This document shows, piece after piece, positions 42,506 to 51,745 of a DNA stretch of 56,307 nt. Source of the DNA: Hyphomicrobiales bacterium (lineage in GTDB: Bacteria > Pseudomonadota > Alphaproteobacteria > Rhizobiales > Rhizobiaceae); assembly GCA_900472675.1 (NCBI GenBank), contig UCJA01000023.1, positions 1-56,307 on the forward strand, given 5' to 3'. A program made the position numbers and the translations under genes. The notes under the pieces are model-generated. The model saw only the letters and a list, made by a program, of their open reading frames with translations, ran no database searches and was not told the DNA's origin. The first letter of the stretch is position 1; every line of letters starts with the position of its first letter.

Positions 42506-43462
42506 TCAGCCCTTGGGGAATTCGAGACCCATTTCGCGGAAGCGCTCGGGGTCGTCGCCCCAGTTCTCGCGCACCTTCACGAACAGGAAGAGGTGGACGG
42601 TCTGGTCGAGGATTTCCGAGAGCTCCTTGCGCGAGGCGGTGGAGATGGCCTTGATGGCGTCGCCGTTTTTGCCGAGCGCAATCTTCTTCTGACTGTCGCG
42701 CTCCACATAGATGACCTGCTCGATGCGCACCGAGCCATCCTTGCGCTCTTCCCATTTTTCCGTCTCCACGTGGGAGGCGTAGGGCAGTTCCTGGTGGAGG
42801 CGCAAAAAGAGCTTTTCGCGGGTGATCTCGGCTGCCAGCTGGCGCATGGGCAGGTCGGAGATCTGGTCTTCGGGATAGTACCAGGGGCCTTCCGGCAGGC
42901 GCTTGGCGAAGTAGTTCATCAGGTCTTCGCAGCCCGAGCCCGTGGTGGCCGAAATCATGAAAGTGCGCTCGAACTCGACCTTTTCATTGGCTGCCGCTGA
43001 CAGGGCCAGAAGGTCCTCGCGCTTGACCGTGTCGATCTTGTTCAGCAGCAGGATCTTCGGCTGGTGGACCTCCTTCAGGCCCTCCAGGATGGCATCGGCA
43101 TCACCGCGGATGCCGCGCTCGCTGTCGATCAGGAGCGCGATCAGGTCGGCATCCTTGGCGCCGCCCCAGGCGGTGGTGACCATGGCGCGGTCGAGCCGAC
43201 GACGCGGCTTGAAGATGCCGGGCGTGTCCATGAAGACGATCTGGGCATTGTCGTGGATGGCGATGCCGCGCACGATGGCGCGGGTGGTCTGGACCTTGTG
43301 GCTGACGATCGAGACCTTGGCACCGACGAGCCGGTTCACCAGCGTGGACTTGCCGGCATTGGTGGCGCCGATCAGGGCGACGAAGCCGGAATGGGTTGGC
43401 CCCTGATGTGGCACAGCCTCGTCCGTACCGGCTTCGATCATGTTGTCGTCGTTCTCGCTCAT
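42506..43462 (-). CDS. era: GTPase Era
   Basis: A 318-residue ribosome-assembly GTPase. G1 GATNAGKS, G2 TTRAI, G3 DTPGIF, G4 NKID and G5 SATTG are all present, followed by the KH domain with ALGKNGDAIKAI. It binds 16S rRNA 3' end. ATG 43462 is preferred over the TTG-type start nine codons upstream. It follows rnc at a gap of 116 bases. Confidence 0.95.
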   Translation of the reverse strand: MSENDDNMIEAGTDEAVPHQGPTHSGFVALIGATNAGKSTLVNRLVGAKVSIVSHKVQTTRAIVRGIAIHDNAQIVFMDTPGIFKPRRRLDRAMVTTAWGGAKDADLIALLIDSERGIRGDADAILEGLKEVHQPKILLLNKIDTVKREDLLALSAAANEKVEFERTFMISATTGSGCEDLMNYFAKRLPEGPWYYPEDQISDLPMRQLAAEITREKLFLRLHQELPYASHVETEKWEERKDGSVRIEQVIYVERDSQKKIALGKNGDAIKAISTASRKELSEILDQTVHLFLFVKVRENWGDDPERFREMGLEFPKG

Positions 43463-43578
43463 AGGTCCAATCAATCCGCTTGCGCGCATCCCGATAAGGG
43501 GCGCCAGGCTTTGAGGTGTTCCGGTGTCGTCCGGGTCTGGTTCTGGTTCCGGATCATAGCATGTCCGGCAGGGTTTTT

Positions 43579-44298
43579 TCAGATTTCAGCCTGAGGCTTC
43601 TGCCAGACGCCTTCGCGCTCCAGCATCCGCGTGGCGGCCACCTGCTCGGCGGCGCGTTTCGACCGGTCGGTGCCGGTCTCCGGGTTGACGCCCGGCAGTT
43701 CGACGGTGACGGTAAAACGGGGGTCGTGATCGGGGCCGGCCCGGTCGTCGATCTTGTAGGCCGGCGTCACTCCGAACCGGGCATGAGCCCATTCCTGCAA
43801 CTCGGTCTTGGCATCGCGCCGTGCCGCATCGGCCCGGGCCGCCCGATCTTCCCAATAACGCCGGATGAAGGCGCGGGCCGATTCCAGGCCGCCGTCCAGG
43901 TAGATCGCGGCAATCAGGCTTTCGACCACGTCGGCGCGGACATTCATCATGCGCTTGCCGGTGATCTTCTTGACGTCGGCACCGGTGCGGATGAAGCGGT
44001 GCAGTTCCATCTCGTCGGCGATCTCGGCGCAGCTGTCGGCGCTGACCAGCTGGTTCAGACGTACGGAAAGCTCGCCCTCGGGGGCTGTGCGGAAGGTTCT
44101 GAACAGAAGTTCGGCAACGCAGAGCCCGAGCACGCGATCGCCCAGAAACTCCAGGCGTTCGTAGTTTGCGCCCTTGGCAAGGCCGGTGCTCGCATGGGTG
44201 AGCGCCCGGTCCAGCCATTGCTTGTCGGTAAAGGTGTAACCGAGAACGTTCTCGAGCTCGGTCTTCTCCTCCGCCGAAAGAGCGCGCCCCTTGCTCAT
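43579..44298 (-). CDS. rnc: Ribonuclease III
   Basis: A 239-residue double-strand-specific RNase. The catalytic signature ERLEFLGDRVL is at 47-57 (Glu50, Asp54), the second acidic site is in ADVVESLIAAIYLDGG, and a C-terminal dsRNA-binding domain ends with SKRAAEQVAATRML. ATG 44298 overlaps the lepB stop as ATGA. Processes rRNA and regulatory RNAs. Confidence 0.95.
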   Translation of the reverse strand: MSKGRALSAEEKTELENVLGYTFTDKQWLDRALTHASTGLAKGANYERLEFLGDRVLGLCVAELLFRTFRTAPEGELSVRLNQLVSADSCAEIADEMELHRFIRTGADVKKITGKRMMNVRADVVESLIAAIYLDGGLESARAFIRRYWEDRAARADAARRDAKTELQEWAHARFGVTPAYKIDDRAGPDHDPRFTVTVELPGVNPETGTDRSKRAAEQVAATRMLEREGVWQKPQAEI

Positions 44299-45044
44299 TG
44301 GACGCCCTTGAAGATGCGGTCCCAGCGCATGTTGGCGGGCCACTTCCAGATTTCGCGGAAGGAGGTGTCGTTGCCGAGCGAGAAGAAGATCACGCTGGCG
44401 CGGCCGACCAGGTTCTCGGCCGGGACGAAGCCGACGTCGAAGCGGCTGTCGAGCGAGTTGTCGCGATTGTCGCCCATGAAGAAGTAGTGGCCCGCCGGCA
44501 CCAGGAATTCCGGCGTGTTGTCGCCGCGCGAGACGGGCGACTGGTCGAGAGTGTCATAGGTGACGCCGTTATCCAGCGTTTCGCGGAAGACCGGTACATT
44601 GGCGCCCGGATCCAGCCGGTAATCGGAGGTGAAGCTGCCGTCTGCCTGCTTGGGAACCGGCTGGCCGTTGACCAGGAGGATGCCGTTGGTGACCTGGACG
44701 CGGTCGCCCGGAAGGCCAATCAGGCGCTTGATATAGTCGATCTCGGGCTGCTGCGGCAGGCGGAAGACGATCACATCGCCGCGCTTGGGCGCATTGAACT
44801 CAAGGACGCGGCCGGAGAACAGGTTCGGCGAGAAGGGCAGCGAGTACTTCGAATAGCCATAGGCGAACTTGTTGACGAAGATGTAATCGCCCACCAGCAG
44901 GGTCGGCATCATGGAGCCGGACGGAATGGTGAACGGCTGGAAGAGAACGGTGCGGATCACCATGGCCAGCAACAGCGCCTGGATGATGACCTTGATGTTT
45001 TCCCAAAGCGCGTTCTGCGGCTTCGTCTCGGCTTTTTCGGACAC
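44295..45044 (-). CDS. lepB: Signal peptidase I
   Basis: A 249-residue membrane protease that releases exported proteins. One N-terminal membrane segment (about 18-38), then Ser44 in PSGSM and the general-base Lys106 in YIKRLIGLPGD, and the GDNRDNSLDSR box. One membrane anchor is usual in rhizobia. It is coupled to rnc. Confidence 0.96.
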   Translation of the reverse strand: MSEKAETKPQNALWENIKVIIQALLLAMVIRTVLFQPFTIPSGSMMPTLLVGDYIFVNKFAYGYSKYSLPFSPNLFSGRVLEFNAPKRGDVIVFRLPQQPEIDYIKRLIGLPGDRVQVTNGILLVNGQPVPKQADGSFTSDYRLDPGANVPVFRETLDNGVTYDTLDQSPVSRGDNTPEFLVPAGHYFFMGDNRDNSLDSRFDVGFVPAENLVGRASVIFFSLGNDTSFREIWKWPANMRWDRIFKGVQ

Positions 45045-45143
45045 GATGGACGTCTTTCTGTTATCCGGCGGAATGCGGTTTCTCTAAACCGTTCGCAAAG
45101 CCGCGGCAATGGCTGTTCGGGTTACCAATCCTTCACGTGACCA

Positions 45144-45548
45144 TCAGGGGGTCGAAGGCAGCGCCTCAATGATCACGAAGGCCTGGGCATAGGGGTATTC
45201 GTCGGTGATGGTGACATGGATGACGGGGTGATGGCCGGCCGGCATCAGCCGGGCCAATTGTTCGCCCGCACCGCCGGTCAGAACCATGGTGGGCTTGCCG
45301 CCCGGCAGGTTGACGACGCCCATATCCCGCCAGAAGACGCCATGCGCCAGGCCGGTGCCGAGCGCCTTGGAACAGGCTTCCTTGGCGGCGAAGCGCTTGG
45401 CATAGGATTCCGCCCGGTTCTTGCGGCGCTCGGACTTCGCCCTCTCGACCTCGGTGAAGCAGCGATGCGTGAAGCGATCGCCGAACCGTTCGATGGATTT
45501 CTCGACACGCCTGATGTCGATGAGGTCGCTTCCCATTCCAATGATCAT
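45144..45548 (-). CDS. acpS: Holo-[acyl-carrier-protein] synthase
   Basis: A 134-residue phosphopantetheinyl transferase that activates ACP. The two signatures are GMGSDLIDIRRVE near the start (Asp8) and FAAKEACSKALGTG in the middle (Glu about 57). It lies 99 bases upstream of lepB on the same strand. Confidence 0.95.
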   Translation of the reverse strand: MIIGMGSDLIDIRRVEKSIERFGDRFTHRCFTEVERAKSERRKNRAESYAKRFAAKEACSKALGTGLAHGVFWRDMGVVNLPGGKPTMVLTGGAGEQLARLMPAGHHPVIHVTITDEYPYAQAFVIIEALPSTP

Positions 45549-45557
45549 GCGGTCATC

Positions 45558-46136
45558 CTATGCGCCCGGTTCACCCTGCATCGCCTTGAGGGCTCCGGCG
45601 CGCGCCGTCAAGCGCTCAAGGCGCCGGTCGCGAAAGCTTCGGACGCCGAAATAGGTGATGGCGTAAATGATGGCGCCGCAGACGATGCCCGGCGGCAGCG
45701 CGCCAAGCAGCATGGGCTCGAGGATGGGCCGCCAGAGCTGCGAGACGTCCAGATGGGCAAACAGCGCGCCGAGATCGAGGCTGTCATGGCCGGTGGCGGA
45801 CTGGCCGAGCATGACTTCGCCGATTTTCCAGGTGAGCGGCCAGATGATGGGACAGGTGATCGGGTTGGCAAAGGTGGTGCCGAGAGCTGCCGCGACCATG
45901 CTGCCGCCGAACAGATAGGCCAGCGGAATGGCAAAGGCGATGTGGAGGCCGAGGAAGGGTGTCCAGGCGCTGACGACACCGATCGCCAGGCCGGCGGCCA
46001 CGGCATGCGGCGAGCCGCCGATGCGCATGACGCGCAGGCGGAAATAATGCATCCGGCGCCTGAAGCCCTTGGGCGGCAGAAGCGCATGGCGCAGTTTTTC
46101 AAGGAAGCGCAAGGGTGTGCGGCGGCGGAACGGCAT
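45558..46136 (-). CDS. DUF2062 membrane protein
   Basis: A 192-residue protein with a basic N terminus, then three or four hydrophobic segments. SPHAVAAGLAIGVVSAWTPF and TFANPITCPIIWPLTWKIG are the conserved blocks of DUF2062. It is nine bases upstream of acpS, probably in the same operon. Function unknown. Confidence 0.9.
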   Translation of the reverse strand: MPFRRRTPLRFLEKLRHALLPPKGFRRRMHYFRLRVMRIGGSPHAVAAGLAIGVVSAWTPFLGLHIAFAIPLAYLFGGSMVAAALGTTFANPITCPIIWPLTWKIGEVMLGQSATGHDSLDLGALFAHLDVSQLWRPILEPMLLGALPPGIVCGAIIYAITYFGVRSFRDRRLERLTARAGALKAMQGEPGA

Positions 46137-46387
46137 GGGTCAACTTCGTTGCGCCCTCCCCCGATCGTGCGCCCCGCGTGGCAAGCACGGCAGAGCGGAG
46201 GACGGGGACGGCAGCCAAATTCATCTCTTCTGCTCTTAGCGGAAGCCCAAGATGATGGCAAATCTTGGCCGGCCAAGGCCAATGACCGTTATTCGCGGCT
46301 GAGAGACCTCCTTCTGGAGATCGATCGTGCCGGCGGCGGGCCAGCGCATCTGCGGGCACAGCCGATATGTTTCAGACGATATACGTC
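46137..46387. other. Intergenic before the DUF2062-acpS-lepB operon
   Basis: I see no gene here. It must carry the promoter of the minus-strand DUF2062 operon, but no convincing -35/-10 pair stands out. Confidence 0.4.
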
Positions 46388-46543
46388 CTAGAAGGAAGAC
46401 TTGCGGAACATGCCGCGGTCGACCTGACGCATGCGGTATTCGAGATCGATACGATCGTTGGATTCGCTGAGGTAGGCCATTTCGCGATCCTGAAGGGTCG
46501 GGACGCGGAAAGCGCGGGCCAGCTTGCGGACTGAGTTCAACAT
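46388..46543 (-). CDS. DUF3563 family small protein
   Basis: A 51-residue protein. The pattern REMAYLSESNDRIDLEYRMRQ is that of DUF3563. AAAGGA lies seven bases before ATG 46543; a longer frame to 46588 has no site. Such proteins are cytosolic, charged and of unknown role. It follows rel on the same strand by 136 bases. Confidence 0.82.
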   Translation of the reverse strand: MLNSVRKLARAFRVPTLQDREMAYLSESNDRIDLEYRMRQVDRGMFRKSSF

Positions 46544-46679
46544 GACGTTGTCCTTTGGTTCGTTATTGCACTGCAGCAATATACGCACGACACCGAGGTT
46601 TTACCAACGCCACAACCGCTGGACAGCCCTGCACCTGACGCATGACGGCGTTAAGAGCCGCATGCGGAGTGGGCAGAAA

Positions 46680-48920
46680 TTAATCGTAGATCCGCTTCAC
46701 CGTGGATACGCAGTCGAGATCCTTGAGCTGCGAGAGCAGCTGGTTGAGATGCCGCAGGTCCCAGACCTCGATCTCCATCACCAGGTCCGAGAAGTCAGAG
46801 GTGCGGTTGCCGCCCATGGTCAGAGTGCGGATGTTGATATCGAGGCGGGCCGTGGTTTCGGCCACGGTTGCGAGCGTGCCGGGCTCGTTGATGGTGTTCA
46901 GCGCAATTGTGACCGGGAAGCGCGCCTTGTTGGCCTCGTCCAGATCCCAGCGCACATCGATCCAGCGTTCCGGCTGGTCGTCGAAGCGCTGCAGGGCAGA
47001 CGCCTGGATCGGATAGATGGTGATCCGGTTGTCGCGCTCCATGATTCCAACGATGCGGTCCCCCGGAACAGCACCACTCGGGGCCAGACCAACCTCGGTA
47101 CTGGCCGACAATCCACGGATAGGAATATATTCTGATCCGTCACTGTTCATCTCCACGTCGCCCAGGGCAGTCTTTGCCCGGTCGGGTAGCTTGAACATCA
47201 TGCCGGTGGCGCTGCGCATGTTGAACCAGCCATCGTCGGCGGCCGGCTTTACAGTGACGCGCTCGTCCTTGTAGTCCGGATAAACGGCACGCAGCACGTC
47301 GAGCGAGGACAGTTCGCCCCGGCCGACGGCGGCAATCGCGTCTTCCACGTCCTTGTGGGCCAGCCGGTGCAGCGCCGGCTTCAGCGCCTCCTTGGAAAAG
47401 ACCTTGGACGCGCGCTCGAAGGTGCGCTCCAGGATGCGATGGCCAAGGCCGCTGTACTGCTTGCGGATCGCCATCTTGGTCGCGCGGCGGATGGCCGAGC
47501 GGGCCTTGCCGGTGACGACGATCTCTTCCCAGGCGGCGGGCGGCACCTGCACGCCGGAGCGGATGATCTCGACCTCGTCGCCATTGTTGAGGCGGGTCAC
47601 CAGCGGCATGATGCGGCCGTTGATCTTGGCGCCGACGGTTGTGTCGCCGATGTTGGTGTGGACGGCATAGGCGAAATCAATCGGGGTGGCGCCCCTCGGA
47701 AGGGCGATCAGCTTGCCCTTCGGCGTGAAGCAGAAGACCTGGTCCTGGAAGAGCTCAAGCTTGGTGTGCTCGAGGAATTCTTCCGGGTTGTCGCCTTCCG
47801 CCAGCGACTCGATGGTGTGGCGCAGCCAGGAATAGGCGCTCGATTCCTTCGGCAGAAGCTCTCCGCTGCCCTTTTCACCGGTCTGCCCGTCCTTGTAGAG
47901 CGCGTGCGCGGCGATGCCGTATTCGGCAATCTCCTGCATCAGCTGGGTGCGGATCTGCAGCTCGATACGCTGGCGCGAAGGGCCGACGATGGTGGTGTGG
48001 ATGGAGCGGTAGTCGTTCTGCTTCGGGTTGGAGATGTAATCCTTGAAGCGGCCGGGCACGACGCGCCAGCGGGTGTGGACGATGCCGAGTGCCCGGTAGC
48101 AGGAGGGAATGTCGCTGACGATGATGCGGAAGCCGTAGAGATCGGAGAGCTGCTCGAAGGAGAGCGACTTCGACTGCATCTTGCGGAAGATCGAATAGGG
48201 CTTCTTCTGGCGGCCCTTGGCGGAGGCACCGACAAGGCCGCTTGCGACCAGAAGTTCGCGCAACTCGTCCTCGATCTTCTTGATCAGGCCTTCGTTGCGG
48301 GCGGACAGATCCGCCAGGCGCTTCGTGATGGTCTCGTAGGCTTCCGGGTTCATGTAGCGGAAGGAGAGATCCTCCAGCTCGTCGCGCATGTCCTGCATGC
48401 CCATGCGGCCGGCGAGCGGCGCATAGATTTCCATCGTCTCTTCGGAAATGCGGGCCTTCTGCTCGGCCTTCATGTGCTCCAGCGTGCGCATGTTGTGCAG
48501 CCGGTCGGCGAGCTTCACCAGAAGCACCCGCACGTCGTCGGAGATGGCGAGCAGCAGCTTGCGCAGGTTTTCTGCCTGCTTGGCCTTTTTCGAGACCAGA
48601 TCGAGCCGCTTCAGCTTGGTGAGACCCTCGACCAGGCGGCCGATGTCCTCGCCGAAGAGTTCATCGATCTCGGCCCGGGTGGCGGTGGTGTCTTCGATGG
48701 TATCATGCAGAAGGGCGACGGCGATCGTCGACTCGTCGAGATGCATGTCGGTGAGGATGGCGGCCACTTCGAGGGGATGGGAAATATAGGGGTCCCCGCT
48801 CGCGCGCTTCTGCTGACCATGCTTCTGCATGGCATAGACATAGGCCTTGTTGAGAAGAGCTTCGTTGGCGTCGGGCTTGTATTTCTGCACCCGTTCTACG
48901 AGCTCGTACTGCCTCATCAT
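46680..48920 (-). CDS. rel: Bifunctional (p)ppGpp synthetase/hydrolase
   Basis: A 746-residue RelA/SpoT homologue that both makes and removes the stringent alarmone. The hydrolase HD ligands are His48, His72-Asp73 and the following ED; the synthetase shows DLYGFRIIV, YRSIHTT and the RFKD motif, whose R-x-K-D form marks bifunctional Rel rather than RelA. TGS (about 395-455) and C-terminal ACT domains follow. The start at MMRQYELVER fits rhizobial Rel. A terminator separates it from rpoZ. Single long Rel is usual in this order. Confidence 0.96.
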   Translation of the reverse strand: MMRQYELVERVQKYKPDANEALLNKAYVYAMQKHGQQKRASGDPYISHPLEVAAILTDMHLDESTIAVALLHDTIEDTTATRAEIDELFGEDIGRLVEGLTKLKRLDLVSKKAKQAENLRKLLLAISDDVRVLLVKLADRLHNMRTLEHMKAEQKARISEETMEIYAPLAGRMGMQDMRDELEDLSFRYMNPEAYETITKRLADLSARNEGLIKKIEDELRELLVASGLVGASAKGRQKKPYSIFRKMQSKSLSFEQLSDLYGFRIIVSDIPSCYRALGIVHTRWRVVPGRFKDYISNPKQNDYRSIHTTIVGPSRQRIELQIRTQLMQEIAEYGIAAHALYKDGQTGEKGSGELLPKESSAYSWLRHTIESLAEGDNPEEFLEHTKLELFQDQVFCFTPKGKLIALPRGATPIDFAYAVHTNIGDTTVGAKINGRIMPLVTRLNNGDEVEIIRSGVQVPPAAWEEIVVTGKARSAIRRATKMAIRKQYSGLGHRILERTFERASKVFSKEALKPALHRLAHKDVEDAIAAVGRGELSSLDVLRAVYPDYKDERVTVKPAADDGWFNMRSATGMMFKLPDRAKTALGDVEMNSDGSEYIPIRGLSASTEVGLAPSGAVPGDRIVGIMERDNRITIYPIQASALQRFDDQPERWIDVRWDLDEANKARFPVTIALNTINEPGTLATVAETTARLDINIRTLTMGGNRTSDFSDLVMEIEVWDLRHLNQLLSQLKDLDCVSTVKRIYD

Positions 48921-48947
48921 CCCTTGAAAAGCCTCAATCCCACGCGG

Positions 48948-48986
48948 AAACAAAAATGGCGCGCCGACAATCCGCCGGCGCAGCCA
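48948..48986 (-). terminator. Rho-independent terminator of rpoZ
   Basis: On the minus strand TGGC-T-GCGCCG pairs with CGGCGC-GCCA (one bulged T; plus positions 48957-48986), followed by TTTTTGTTT (48956-48948). It lies between the rpoZ stop and the rel start. Confidence 0.85.
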
Positions 48987-49051
48987 TCATAATGCATACT
49001 ATCGGTCTAGGGCGAGAGAATGAAGGATATATTGCCGCAGCGATATCCCTC

Positions 49052-49465
49052 TTAGTAGTCGTCGCTCTTTTCCGGGGGAACCAGGCCTTCGATGCCGGCC
49101 AGCAGTTCTTCTTCCGACATCTGGTCGAAGGTGACGATCTCGGGAGCATCGTCCTCTTCGTCGTTGCGATCGGACGAGGTGGAGGCACCGGCATTGGCGG
49201 CGATGAGGGAGGCGGGATCGGGCTCGGGCTCGTCCACTTCCACGTGCTTCTGCAGCGAGTGGATGAGGTCTTCCTTCAGGTCGTCCGGCGACAAGGTCTC
49301 GTCGGCGATCTCGCGCAGGGCAACGACGGGATTCTTGTCATTGTCGCGGTCGATCGTGATGCCGGCACCCTGGGAAATCTGGCGGGCGCGGTGGCTGGCG
49401 AGCAGGACGAGCTCAAAACGATTGTCGACTTTGTCAATGCAATCTTCTACTGTGACGCGGGCCAT
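49052..49465 (-). CDS. rpoZ: RNA polymerase omega subunit
   Basis: A 137-residue omega subunit. The core MARVTVEDCIDKVDNRFELV and LLASHRARQIS, then NPVVALREIADET, are diagnostic. The acidic C-terminal half (about 75-137) is an alphaproteobacterial extension. AAAGGA precedes ATG 49465; the in-frame extension to 49660 is not conserved. Omega helps RNA polymerase respond to ppGpp, fitting its place next to rel. Confidence 0.95.
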   Translation of the reverse strand: MARVTVEDCIDKVDNRFELVLLASHRARQISQGAGITIDRDNDKNPVVALREIADETLSPDDLKEDLIHSLQKHVEVDEPEPDPASLIAANAGASTSSDRNDEEDDAPEIVTFDQMSEEELLAGIEGLVPPEKSDDY

Positions 49466-49684
49466 TGCCTGTCCTTTACGGTCGTTATTTCTGGATTTGA
49501 TACGCCCGATACAGGTATCGCAGGAGAAATTCAAGTTTTTCCTGCCGAGAGGCAGCCAGGGGCCCCGTAGAACTTGCCAGAGGAGGTGGCGGGTTTCAAC
49601 GCATAATTGCCTGACAAAAAAAGACTCGCGCCATGAATGCCAAGCATATGAATAATTCATAATATTTTAGAATTGTTCGCGCCC

Positions 49685-49705
49685 CTAGCCAGTCTCGCTG
49701 GCTAG
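49685..49705. promoter_or_regulatory. Inverted repeat upstream of the NYN gene
   Basis: CTAGCCAG (49685-49692), loop TCTCG, CTGGCTAG (49698-49705), 40 bases before ATG 49745. TATAAAAAGGG follows. It may be an operator or a hairpin in the 5' leader. The rest of 49466-49684 is divergent promoter sequence with no clear element. Confidence 0.5.
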
Positions 49706-49744
49706 CGCCAATGCCAGGCAGGTATAAAAAGGGATGGAGACCGA

Positions 49745-50320
49745 ATGTTTGATCCAAGGGAGAAGATTGCTCTCTTCATAGACGGTGCAAACCTGTACGC
49801 AGCCTCGAAAAGCCTCGGCTTCGACATAGACTACCGTAAATTGCTCAAGGCCTTCCAGAAGCGCGGCTATCTGCTCCGCGCCTATTACTACACGGCGCTG
49901 ATCGAGGATCAGGAGTACTCCTCGATCCGGCCGCTGATCGACTGGCTGGACTACAATGGCTACAAGGTGGTGACCAAGCCCGCCAAGGAATTCACGGATT
50001 CGCTCGGCCGCCGCAAGATCAAGGGCAATATGGACATCGAGCTTGCGATCGATGCCATGGAACAGTCCGAGACGGTCGATCACCTGGTGATCTTTTCCGG
50101 CGATGGGGATTTTACCTCGCTGGTGGAAGCCCTGCAACGCCGGGGCCGCAAGGTTTCGGTGGTTTCGACCATGGCCACGCAGCCGCCAATGATCGCCGAC
50201 GATCTGCGCCGCCAGGCCGATCACTTCATCGACCTCATCACGCTCAAGGCAGAAGTGGGTCGCGACCCATCCGAGCGCGCACCGCGGCCGGTCGAGCCCG
50301 TCGAAACGGCCGAGGTCTAA
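49745..50320 (+). CDS. NYN domain (LabA/DUF88-like) protein
   Basis: A 191-residue PIN-related NYN RNase-like protein. The acidic residues are in ALFIDGANLYAAS, the KGNMDIELAID block and FSGDGDFTSLVEALQRRG. LabA of cyanobacteria, in the same family, affects clock output, but NYN genes at this rpoZ-smpB position are common in rhizobia without kai genes. AGGGATGGAG precedes ATG 49745. Possibly acts in RNA turnover. Confidence 0.9.
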   Translation: MFDPREKIALFIDGANLYAASKSLGFDIDYRKLLKAFQKRGYLLRAYYYTALIEDQEYSSIRPLIDWLDYNGYKVVTKPAKEFTDSLGRRKIKGNMDIELAIDAMEQSETVDHLVIFSGDGDFTSLVEALQRRGRKVSVVSTMATQPPMIADDLRRQADHFIDLITLKAEVGRDPSERAPRPVEPVETAEV

Positions 50321-50353
50321 AGTTCGTGAGGGTTCTGATCCATCCGACCTTAA

Positions 50354-51319
50354 TCAGGCGGATGCGGTCTCGACGGCAGTATCGGGGCCACCTGCCGCGC
50401 GCCTTGCCTTGCGGGTGCGGAAGATTGCCTCAACGATCAGCGCCAGCGGCAGGCCGATAAAGAGCGGGATGAAGAAGTAGATCACCCGGAAGGCAACCAG
50501 CGAGCCGATCGAGGCCTGATCGCCCATGACGTGACGAACAGTCGCCTCCAGAACGCCAAGGCCGCCCGGGGCATGGGTGATCAGGATCGCATAGTTGGCC
50601 AGCACGAAGGCGGTCGCCGCCTTCAGGTAGCTGACATCGCCACCGGCCGCCATGACCTCGCGCAGGCAGGCGGAAACAAGCGCGAAATTGATCGTGCCGA
50701 TGACGACCTGGGCAAGCGCAATGCGCAGCGTCGGCATGGAAAACGACCAGGAGCGGATCTTGAGCGGGGTGCGGACGAAGGCGGCGAGCGCCACATAGCC
50801 GGCGGTCACGGCCAGGAGACCGATGCCGATCGCTACGACGACAGCTTCGCTGAGCTTCAGCACCGATGCGGATTCAGCGGGATTGATGATCATCACGATG
50901 CCGGTCAGCACTCCCATGCCGATCCCGACCGTAAAGCCGGAGAGGACGACGATCTTTGCCACATCCTCTGCCGACATGCCCCAGTGCGCGTAATAGCGGT
51001 AGCGCAGCGCGCCGCTGCTCAGCCCCGACAGACCGACGCTCTGGCCGATCGACAGCGCGATGAACGATGCCAGTGCGATTTTCGGGTAGGCCAGATCCTT
51101 TTCCACATAGCGCGTGCCGGCCCAGTCAAAGCCAGTTAGGCAGACGTAGGAGCCAAGGGCATAGAGCAGTGCCATCAAAAGGTTGCTTGTGGGAATGGCG
51201 CGCACGGACTCGACGATCTCGGATACCGAATGCTCGCGAAATGTCTGGTAGAGAAGGTAGCCGCCAAGCCCAAGGCCGATCACCAGCAGGCCATAGGTCA
51301 GGAGTGTCTTGCGTGTCAT
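50354..51319 (-). CDS. Lysylphosphatidylglycerol synthase transmembrane region family protein (UPF0104)
   Basis: A 321-residue membrane protein with about eight hydrophobic segments. The blocks SIGQSVGLSGLSSGALRYRYY and NYAILITHAPGGLGVLE are those of the flippase-like domain of MprF and its stand-alone relatives. The synthase domain is absent, so it could move lipids or act in envelope homeostasis. It faces the NYN gene. Confidence 0.88.
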   Translation of the reverse strand: MTRKTLLTYGLLVIGLGLGGYLLYQTFREHSVSEIVESVRAIPTSNLLMALLYALGSYVCLTGFDWAGTRYVEKDLAYPKIALASFIALSIGQSVGLSGLSSGALRYRYYAHWGMSAEDVAKIVVLSGFTVGIGMGVLTGIVMIINPAESASVLKLSEAVVVAIGIGLLAVTAGYVALAAFVRTPLKIRSWSFSMPTLRIALAQVVIGTINFALVSACLREVMAAGGDVSYLKAATAFVLANYAILITHAPGGLGVLEATVRHVMGDQASIGSLVAFRVIYFFIPLFIGLPLALIVEAIFRTRKARRAAGGPDTAVETASA

Positions 51320-51393
51320 TGCCCGCTCGCCGTCTGAAGATCGCGTCCAACGGCTGGAGGCGATATTGGTTCCTGGGACCGGAATCGCCTTGT

Positions 51394-51678
51394 TCAGAGC
51401 CTCGCGATCACGCGGGAAAAGGCCGGATCGCGGGGGTTGTAGCCGGTTGCCGGTGCCCGGAAACGATCACCAGTATCAACCAGCGTCTCGATCTCGTCCA
51501 GGTGGAAGAGGCGCCAGCCGCTGCCGGTCCCCTCTACCTGCCAGCCGCTCAGGGCCAGCCGCCCCTGCCCGACATGCCCCAGGATATGCGGCCGCACTTG
51601 GCGCTCGACATCATGATAGCGGAACGCGAGCAGGTGCCGGCCCTTGATCGCCTGCGCTATTGCTTTCGTGTCTGCCAT
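51394..51678 (-). CDS. Small WYL-like protein
   Basis: A 94-residue protein. The run from AIAQAIKGRHLLAFRYHD through VRPHILGHVGQGRLALSGWQ to WRLFHLDEIETL resembles a short WYL-type ligand-binding domain without HTH. It lies between smpB and the UPF0104 gene, all minus. The ribosome binding site is weak. Assignment is tentative. Confidence 0.7.
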   Translation of the reverse strand: MADTKAIAQAIKGRHLLAFRYHDVERQVRPHILGHVGQGRLALSGWQVEGTGSGWRLFHLDEIETLVDTGDRFRAPATGYNPRDPAFSRVIARL

Positions 51679-51745
51679 TGTTCGGGCCCGGCTGTTTCCG
51701 TCGCGGGCTAACGCCGGAGACGGCTACCAAGTTCAGACCCGGCGG

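Noticed and set aside
47355..48992. A 545-codon plus-strand frame opposite rel
   Set aside because: The minus-strand Rel protein is certain; the opposite frame has Gly/Leu/Arg bias and no motif.
49745..50320. Functional link between the LabA-like NYN gene and the kai operon
   Set aside because: LabA is a clock-output factor in cyanobacteria, but this gene is 15 kb away and stands at a position common to rhizobia without kai genes.
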